Source: Isoetes taiwanensis
Taxonomy: Eukaryota; Streptophyta; Lycopodiopsida; Isoetales; Isoetaceae
Assembly: GCA_021234155.1 (NCBI GenBank)
Contig: JAJEKV010000033.1
Span: 3,205,454-3,269,453 of the forward strand
DNA: 64,000 bases
Reading direction: 5' to 3'
Shown here piece after piece: positions 56,483 to 64,000 of the stretch. Numbering within the stretch: the first letter of the stretch is position 1; every line of letters starts with the position of its first letter. The position numbers were made by a program, and so were the translations under genes. The notes beneath the pieces were generated by a model. The model saw nothing but the letters and a program-made list of their open reading frames with translations, did no database searches and was not told the origin of the DNA.

Positions 56483-58435
56483 TCAAGTCTTCAAGCTTAC
56501 CGCCGGGAGCGGGGTTGATAGCATCGTTGATAGTGCGGCCTTGAGATTCGGCAAGATGAAATCCGGATAGTGCTTCTCAAGATCTGTTTCCATCACCCAT
56601 GTAGCATCCTCAGCGGCAAGTGTTTCCACTTGACCAAGTATTGTAGCATTTGAGTCCTCCCCGGTACGTTTATAAGCTCGATCAAGAAGAGCTTCATGTA
56701 CTATCTCTAGCTGCTCCTCTGTCATTTCCGTGGAGGGTTGGGGTTTCAAACCACGCCTCGGATCGGGGGGTGTGCCGCTTTAGAAGACTCACATGAAAAA
56801 CCTTGTGGATCTTTAAGCGGGGTGGCAAGTCGAGGCGATATGCTTGCTCCCCAATACGTTGATGATTTTGAGCGGTCCAGCCCATCGGGTGCCAACTTCT
56901 TGCAATTACCAATCTTAAGCTTGGCTTGTTTTACTTTAATCTTAAGCCAAACCGATTCGCCCACGGAAGACTTCGCGGGGGTCCTGTTTATCGCTACACT
57001 CTTTTGACGACTGCGGGCAGCTAGCAAGTAACCACGTACCTCGTCGACCAAAGCTTGCATCTCCAGGAGGAGTTGTTGAGAAACTTCCACTTTCGACACG
57101 GGGTTGTGCCATGTGTCAGGAGTAAGACATTGATAACCATAATTTATCATGAAAGGAGACATTTTGGAAGACTCCTGTTTCATACTGTTATAGGCAAACT
57201 CTACTAGATAAATATAGTCAGCCCATTGGGATTGCTTACTCCACACATAACCGTAGCATATCCTCTATGATACGGTTTGGTACCTTCTGTCGACCATCCA
57301 TGCGAGGATGATATGCGGTACTCATAGCAAGCTTGGTCTGTATGGTGGTGAAGAAATCCTTCCAGAATGCACTTACAAATTTGGGATCCCTGTCAGATAC
57401 AATAACCCGTGGCATTCCGTGCAATCTGAAGATCTCCTTTTGCGAAAAGCAAAGGCGGTGTCGAAGGCGATTGTTCGATTGGTACGACATGGCAAGAAGT
57501 GAGCCATTTTTGACAATTTGTCGACGACCACCATTAATGCATCATAGCCACGGAGAGTTCGTGGAAGGCCCACAATGAAATCCATGGTTATTACTTCCCA
57601 TTTTGCGTGGGGCACATCCAAAGGCTGCAGCTCTCCTGGAACTCTTAGTTGCTCCGCCTTGGTTTGCTGACACACTTGACACTGCTTAATGTATCTAGCA
57701 ATATCCTTCTTCATGGAAGGCCAAAAGTAACTAGAGCGGATTTTAAAATAGGTCTTCATAAAACCCGCATGTCCAGCTATAGGGCTGTTGTGCGTGTCAT
57801 GGAGGATTAACTTACGCACCCCGGAAGTGAGAGGTACACATAACTTATCCTTGTGATACAACAAATTGCCCTCTTTCTTATATGAACGGAAAGCTTCGCG
57901 TTCTTTATCAGTGCGTGCCTCCTTACTCAAACTAGCCCAGATTTCACAAAACTCGGGATCCGTGGCCAAAGTCTGTTCTATCTGTTTCCCAAACTCACTG
58001 GTGAGTGTAGAAATTGCGTTACAATGGGTTCGGGTTACCGAGGGATGGCGTGACAATGCATCCGCAACCACATTGTGCTTTCCAGGCTTATACATGATCT
58101 CAAAATCATATTCTTCAAGAAATTCCATCCATCTCCTCTGACGGAGGTTGAGGTTGATTGGGTGGATAAATAATGAGACTTTGGTGATCCGGTGTCCAAC
58201 TGGAACCTTCTACCAAGGAGGTAGTGTCTCCATATCCACAAGGCGCGAACAACAGCTAACAACTCTTGATCATGGGTAGGGTATCGCTGTTCCGTCTCGT
58301 TCATCTTCTTTGAATCATAAGCAATAACCCTCCCCTCCTGCATTAGAACCCCACCAGTGGCGATTTTACTTGCATCTGTGGCCACTAGTTTATCCTTATC
58401 AGGAGGATCGCAACGCGGAGAACGGGGCTGAGGTT
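56483..58435 (-). pseudogene. pol: Gypsy copy 2: RNase H, integrase, chromodomain (decayed)
   Basis: From 58385 downward: RNase H ([18 protein letters not shown]), integrase zinc finger ([20 protein letters not shown]) and core ([17 protein letters not shown]). The third catalytic region is altered ([10 protein letters not shown], with TERTNR damaged). The C-terminus (VGESVWLKIKVKQ, YRLDLPPRLKIHKVFHVSLLK) and a damaged chromodomain (LLDRAYKRT, AAEDATWVMETDLEKHYPDF) follow. At least five frame breaks separate these pieces. The chromodomain core strand (YLVKWK) is lost to a frameshift. The element is inactive. Confidence 0.88.
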
Positions 58436-58501
58436 AAGGCATCTTTAAGCTGCTGGAAATTTCCCCTGAACCTTAGTCTTCGAAGTGCTCCATCCAATCC
58501 T

Positions 58502-60487
58502 TCACCTTTTCATACTTTGTAAGGTTTGTAAGAGGTTTGCAATCCTTGCAAAATCCTTTACAAACTTTCGATAGTATCCCGCTAATCCCAAGAAACTTCG
58601 GACCTCGGAGACATTTTCTGGAATAGGCCATTCCCTTACGGCCTCTATTTTTGCTGGATCTGTAGCAATTCCCTCTGCAGAAATGATATGGCCCAAATAG
58701 TCAACCTTTGGAGTGGCAAACTTGCACTTAGAGAACTTGGCAAAAAGCTGATGACGTCTTAACTTTTGTAGGGCCAATTTAAGATGTCTCTCATGCTCTT
58801 CTAGAGTCTTACTGTAGATGAGAATGTCGTCAAAGAAAATGACAACAAAATCATCCAAGTATTGTCGGAAAACATCGTTCATTAACCGCATAAATGTTGC
58901 GGGGGCATTAGTTAATCCGAAAGGCATAACGGTAAACTCATAATGTCCATATCTAGTGCGAAAAGCAGATTTATGGATGTCCTCCTCTTTAATCCTTATC
59001 TGATGATATCCCGAGCGAAGGTCAATCTTTGAAAAATATTTGGCCCCTTGCAACTGATCCATTAGATCATCTGCTCTCGGCAAAGCATAGCGATTTTTGA
59101 TGGTATGCTTGTTGAGTTGCCGATAATCAATACACATTCTCAAGGAGCCGTCCTTTTTCTTTACAAACAGAATAGGGGCGCCAAAGGGCGAAACGCTAGG
59201 TCGAATAAAACCTAGGTTTAGCAGCTCTTGAAGTTGCTTCTTAAGCTCTGCCAACTCTGGGGGACTCATCCGGTACGGGGCCTTGCTGGTAGGCTTAGTG
59301 CCTGGCTCCAAAGCTATCTCACATTCTACCCCTCTAAAAGGAGGAAGCTTCTGGATCTCGTCTGGGAAAAGATCGCTAAATTCATGGAGAATACTGGCAA
59401 TCCCCCGTGGCAAGGTGTTGATTACTTGGTTTTGCTTAACATCTGCCTCAATGGAAGCAAGTCTAATAAGGCAGAGGAGCTTTTGCTTGCGTATAGCTTT
59501 ATCTAACTGTCGAATGGACATAGACTGCATGATAGGGTTGAATGGTTCACCTTTTATAGTTACACGGGCTCCATTAGCTGCGTTGAAGGTAACTTCTCTC
59601 TTCTCGCAGTCTATGTTGGCTTTTGCAGATGCCAAGAATTCCATTCCAACAATGAGGTCGTATTTGCCAATATCCATTAATTCGGCACCCATAGCAACTG
59701 GTGCGCCTGGCAACTGCATCTTAAGGTTGATGCGACGACCATGAGTATGTCTAACCTTACCACTGGCTAAAGTGACAGGTCTCGGTCGTGACCTTAGGGT
59801 TTCCAGTTGGAGGACCTGGGCCATTCTAGGAGAAGCAAAATTATGTGTACTCCCCGTATCCATAAGAATTACAAAAGGCTTACTGTCTATTTGGCCTATG
59901 GTGGAAATGACAGCAGGCTGACTTTCAGCATTGCCAGTTTCTATAGCTGCAAGGATATGAGACGCACCGTGAATGTACTCGGGAGCGTCCTCGTCAGCAG
60001 GTAATGTTGACTCAATATCGTCCCAGTCAAGGTCGGCCATGGCCAGCTGGGCAGTCTGGGTAACATATGGGCAATTCTGCATGAAGTGTCCCGGCCTCAT
60101 ACACCTGTAACATGCCTTATCCCGGCGCAGCTGTTCTCTGGCCTCTTTAGGAATGGACTGTAAGAGGTTTCGAACTTCCTTACCCGCATTGTTCTGCTTA
60201 TCTGGCGTGTTAAAAGCGACTTTCTTCTCCTGGCGACCGTAAGAGTTCTGCTGAGAGGGCCCCGGACTTGGAGAGCGGGGTTTGTAAGGTGTGGACGGCC
60301 GTGGTTGCGAGTAAGGAGCAGGACGCGGATACTGATTTCTTGGTATGTCCTCCTCGAGGCTCAGTGCTTTAGCCTCGGCTTCTGCAACTGATTTCGGGTC
60401 GATGGCCTTAACCATCCGTTTGATCGATGGTGCCAAACCCTCAATATAGCCCTCCACTGCCCTTTTCTCATTCATACCAGGGTACAT
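58502..60487 (-). pseudogene. gag-pol: Gypsy copy 2: Gag C-terminus, protease, RT
   Basis: A 661-codon open frame that runs unbroken from late Gag ([18 protein letters not shown]) through the zinc knuckle ([14 protein letters not shown]) and protease ([11 protein letters not shown]). It continues into RT ([54 protein letters not shown]). It shows that Gag and Pol share one frame in this family and serves as the reference for locating the frameshifts in copy 1. It ends near 58502 before RNase H, where the frame is lost. Confidence 0.92.
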
Positions 60488-61250
60488 CTGGTCTCAGCGC
60501 ATGAACTCATCCGTAGGCTCAGACGGACATGCTCTTTTGCTCCAACCTGTAGAAAGTCTGGATCTGCTGGCATTTATGTGCACGAGGCACATAATGCGAT
60601 TTGAAGGCCTTGGCAAACTTTCTGAAGTTGCATCTACTCCTGTCCAGATGTTTGGCTCTGGCATAGCCCTTCCACCAAATACGGGCAGCTCCGGTAAGGT
60701 TTGTGGTGGCAACCTTTCCTGTATCCTTCTCTGTCATGCCATAGGACTGCCGAACTCCTTCATTTTGTCCAGCCCGAGGGATTCGGCATTCAAGCCGCCT
60801 CTAGATTTCCCATCAACCGGGCCAATTTCCTATTCTTCCATATACTAGTTATGGTGTATCAACCGCCTTGCGGTACTCCTTATCTCGGCGCTTTGCATGG
60901 CCCCTGATGATGCCGATGATGCAGATGACACCAAGTGGCGGACTTTGAAGAGGTGGCACTTGTCTCTAGAGGAGCTCGGCCGGGCGTTTAGAGTGGGACC
61001 TCTTTCGCACGTGCACGGACTAGTTCGTGGTGGGGACGGGGCATTGGTAGGTGGACTAGGTGGTAACGGAGGTAACTCCGGCAAGGCCCCCGTTGTACAT
61101 GCTTTGTGGTGGGTTAGCATGCAAGACGTAGGCCCTGTAATTCGCCTAACCGCTGTCTTTTCATCAGCATCAATTCTTGTTCGGGTGTTAACCTACGGGC
61201 GTTTGAGGGTGTTTCCAGGCGGCATTGCGTGCACCGTCTATATTAAACAT
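60488..61250 (-). pseudogene. gag: Gypsy copy 2: Gag N-terminal part
   Basis: Starts at the ATG at 61250 (MFNIDGARNAAW, as in copy 1). Small indels then break the frame several times: a Pro-rich part (ALPELPPLPPSPPTNAP), then TEKDTGKVATTNLTGAARIW and CNFRKFAKAFKSHYVPRA. The core Gag is recognisable, but no single frame spans it. Confidence 0.85.
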
Positions 61251-61500
61251 ACGATGATATAAGAAAGAGTACGATAACAGTAAGTGTTATAACAAAGTCA
61301 TTCTGAGTAGTATCAAGAAACACAAAGTGAACACGAAAAAGGACGGAAGATTCAATTTGAAAAATAAATAACGGTTACATCAAAGAAGTTTATATGGAAC
61401 ACGCTTATAAACTTATAGTTATATAATACACAAAGAGGCTGATACAAGCCATTTCTAGCCATGGCGAAGCATAGGAACACACAAAACTGGAAATTGTGGC

Positions 61501-62034
61501 TTAAGGGTTTGCGTAGGGATACATGACGGCATAGCGCACACTCTCACGCACAGCTCTGACGAGCTTGTAGCGTGCCCAAGCCTGGATAATAACGGGTTGA
61601 TAATCCCAAGTGGGGCTAATAATCAGAAGGTTGAAGAGCCTTCGCAGTGCATAGAAGATTTGCCAGAGATGATCATTAGCATCATCAAAAGCTTGATGTG
61701 GGGTCATATTCCAATAATCCCAAGTACGGGAAAGAGTCCATCTCAGATCATCGTAAGCACGTTCTCGAAGAAGAGTAACTACTTCCATGCCCTTGTCAGG
61801 ATCATAAGGTTGTTCCGGGACCCTAAGCTCCGCTATGTCATCATCAACTTCCCGTTCAGGATACTCGTTGTACCGTTCCCCATAGTCCTGTTCAGGAGGT
61901 CCCTGTTCATCCATTCTTATCAGATCGGTGATCCTGTCCTGGTATTCCTCAAGTGTTTCTTCTGCAAGACGACAGGAATAATTATATATACATTGAAAAC
62001 AATTTCCTTCCACTCGAGCTTTAAGGAAAATCAT
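61501..62034 (-). CDS. Accessory ORF upstream of gag, gypsy copy 2
   Basis: An unbroken 177-codon ORF with an ATG start, about 250 bp upstream of gag on the same strand. It contains EEYQDRITDLIRMDEQGPPE, an acidic middle, and PYDPDKGMEVVTLLRERAYD, TWDYWNMTPHQAFDDANDHL, FYALRRLFNLLI, DYQPVIIQAWARYKLVRAV. It is homologous to 523-945 in copy 1 at about the same position. The first 25 residues may not be coding, since a splice-acceptor-like tcttgcag precedes the conserved part. No known domain is recognised. It differs from Gag and Pol. It may be an additional protein of this lineage or a captured gene. Its open state in an otherwise decayed element is notable. Confidence 0.7.
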   Translation of the reverse strand: MIFLKARVEGNCFQCIYNYSCRLAEETLEEYQDRITDLIRMDEQGPPEQDYGERYNEYPEREVDDDIAELRVPEQPYDPDKGMEVVTLLRERAYDDLRWTLSRTWDYWNMTPHQAFDDANDHLWQIFYALRRLFNLLIISPTWDYQPVIIQAWARYKLVRAVRESVRYAVMYPYANP

Positions 62035-62211
62035 TAATCATTGAAAGAAGAAAACAATGAAATGGTTTTCAACAGTGCAAGAAACATAAGAAGATATCCT
62101 GAATATATATAAAATTGAAACAGTACATAGATTTCGGTGTTGGCCCACTAGAGGTAATGCCAATCAAAATTAACAAAATTTCATACGATGACCTAATGAA
62201 ACCTAAAACTA

Positions 62212-63600
62212 AGAGGTCGATCGGTCAACATCTTGTGCTTGAGTATCAAACTGGGGCTCTGGTCGATGCTGTAGGAGTAACACGCTAGGATTAACTGATG
62301 AGGCAGCTGATGAAGCTATTTCTGGAGGAACATTTGTAGCCAATGGCGCCGCAACCAGCAGACTCATGTTCATCCAAGAACCAATCTCATGGTCAAACAC
62401 CAAGAATGGCAAGATCACGGTTCACTAGGATGATCTGCTCAAGGTTAGGAGCTAATTTCTTGTGGCCCGCTGTGGTGGAAAGTGCCCTTAATGCCCATAC
62501 GGTACCGCCGCCTTCGGGGCAATTGCCTTAGCAAAGAAGAGAACCTCGGCTCTCTGGCTGTGAAAGCCTAATGTGAAGAATGAGTGATATGGCATTTCAA
62601 CCCCTCGAACCATCGGATGGGTTGAAGAGGCCAACTTGACCCAAAGTTTCTGTGGCAGCTCCTCCTCCATGGCAAAAATCCTTTCTTCCCCGAGCATACC
62701 GACTCTCATCACATAAATCCTCCATGGTTATCGCTTTCCAAATGCATCACCACGTTTCGATACAGTTCCAGAACGTAGGTTTATTCGTGAACTCAAGATG
62801 GGGTACCTCAATCATTAACTCCGGGCGCAAGGACAAGAGTGTAAATATAGGCTCAACATCAAGAGGTTGATAGTTGAGCAAACATGCATTCCTCGGGCGC
62901 ATAATTGGGGCGAGTAATCAATGAAATCATGCCGACTCCTCGACACAGCCCTGCACACCATAGAGTAGCGCGAGCGGTCCTTCAAGCACTCTTATTGGCG
63001 AGCAGTTGATACTTTCATCAATGTCGCCGCCAGCTAGTAATCCCCGATCCCCAACCTTGATGGTGGTAAGCTTAACTCAATCCCACAAGTGCTTGGCCCT
63101 TACCAGGTAAAAGGCCTCTCTTTAGCACCCTTCCATCGCATGTAAAAATCGCTTATCTCCGCCCCTCCCTCGATCCGAGGAAGTGGGCCTTTTAGCTTGC
63201 TCTAAAGCGTGTCGCTATCTACTCCATACCCGTCCATAATAAGAGCAAGGGCTTAACTGGGCTCTGTAAAAGTATAGCCCCATTAGAGCCAATAACGATA
63301 ATGGAGCTTTCGGGCACGCCCGATGATGCCCTTGAGGATGTCATAAATGCATCATCTCCAACATATGCTCCACAATAACTTCTGTGGAGATAAGGTTGGG
63401 CGGTTCCCCAAAGAATTCGCCTCGTGCAATATCTCATCATAGAACTCTACAAAGGTCGCGATAGTCAGGGTGGGCGCGCATATTGTCGATGAGGTCGACT
63501 GAACTCTGCAACATAGGGTCCAAGAGAGGGTAAGGAACCTGGGGATCCCATTGCTCGCCTCCCATGTACCATGAAGAAGGCCAACGTAGTCCATCACCGC
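62212..63600 (-). pseudogene. Possible second upstream coding region, decayed
   Basis: Successive - strand frames have protein-like composition: GGEQWDPQVPYPLLDPM (about 63580), RAHPDYRDLCRVL, LPQKLWVKLASSTHPMVRG, FHSQRAEVLFFAKAIAPKA, LSTTAGHKKLAPNLEQIIL and FLVFDHEIGSWMNMSLLVAA. Stops and frameshifts separate them. They may be upstream exons of the accessory ORF or a separate captured gene within the long 5' region of the element. No domain is recognised, so this is tentative. Confidence 0.35.
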
Positions 63601-64000
63601 AGGAGGAAGATGGGAGGAAGAAGGAAACGGGGGAGTAAGAAATGATGAAACCCTAAAATGAATCTGAAGTTTTTAACTTGTCGGGCACGGCTCGAGGCCG
63701 ACTCATCATCTCTTTTTTTTTTTTTTTTTTCCAGTTATTATTATTTTTTTTTTTTTTTTTTTTTTTAATTGTAGGAAAATTCACAATTCAAAATAAGAAG
63801 TCAAACAGTTTTGTATTAATATATATACCGATTTACATAGATACAAAATTGTGATGTACATAATTATGACCGTTCCCCACGGATCGTGCTAAGCTGTGGG
63901 TCTTTTGTCATGATGGTTACCGCTTGGCATGGATGGCACATAGGTTTGCATCGCCAAAGAGGGCCACCAAGTAAGCCTCGTAGCCTCACAAGTGCTAGGA
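63601..64000. other. End of window, probable 5' part of gypsy copy 2
   Basis: Contains two poly(T) runs (63711-63730 and about 63747-63767) and no recognised gene. Neither the 5' LTR edge nor a primer-binding site (GCTCTGATACCA on this strand) was seen, so the element continues past the window or its 5' end is lost. Confidence 0.4.

Overview
The window is a transposon-rich stretch of nuclear DNA from a land plant. The evidence is a chromodomain Ty3/gypsy family, a Ty1/copia element with the plant-type initiator-Met-tRNA primer site, L1-type LINE tails, a PLS-type PPR fragment, GT-AG introns and a low gene density. Two genes look alive. One is an intronless small-phosphatase-like gene (16468-17268, +). 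The other is a five-exon gene (49937-52614, -) for a fused EgtD-EgtB (Egt1-type) ergothioneine synthase. Egt1 fusions are best known from fungi, and flowering plants are generally thought to take ergothioneine up rather than make it, so a non-flowering plant (moss, lycophyte, fern or gymnosperm) is suspected but not shown.

Layout. 1-8860: a broken Ty3/gypsy chromovirus on the + strand with its 3' LTR, preceded by a misjoined RNase H fragment and an accessory ORF upstream of gag. 8861-14300: LTR debris, palindromes and unrecognised DNA. 14320-15184: a 5'-truncated L1-type LINE with poly(A) and a 15-bp target duplication. 16015-17268: hairpin repeats, then the phosphatase gene. 17270-24890: mostly gene-free, with decayed LINE pieces. 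24899-25576: a hAT-like MITE with an 8-bp target duplication. 25822-44124: one Ty1/copia element on the - strand, split by nested insertions. The largest is a non-LTR retrotransposon (about 28339-39590) that carries 610 bp of 18S rRNA fused to its 5' coding end, and this is itself split by a 6.2-kb unclassified insertion (29739-35978). Two TIR elements sit in the right copia LTR. 45057-46800: a hairpin and a LINE with a long (TATTC)n tail. 46845-49470: tandem repeats and unrecognised DNA. 49469-52614: an inverted Egt1 gene fragment and then the Egt1-like gene. 53895-54220: a PPR fragment cut by the 3' LTR of a second, - strand chromovirus, which runs to the end of the window and carries the same accessory ORF upstream of gag.

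The main points of interest are: (1) an apparently intact plant Egt1-type ergothioneine synthase whose predicted exons join without a frame break; (2) an 18S rRNA-LINE chimera whose reading frame runs through the rRNA-derived part; (3) a conserved accessory ORF upstream of gag in a chromovirus family; (4) a shared LINE 3'-end signature followed by (TATTC)n or (TTCC)n tails. All homology statements come from reading motifs by eye; no search was run.
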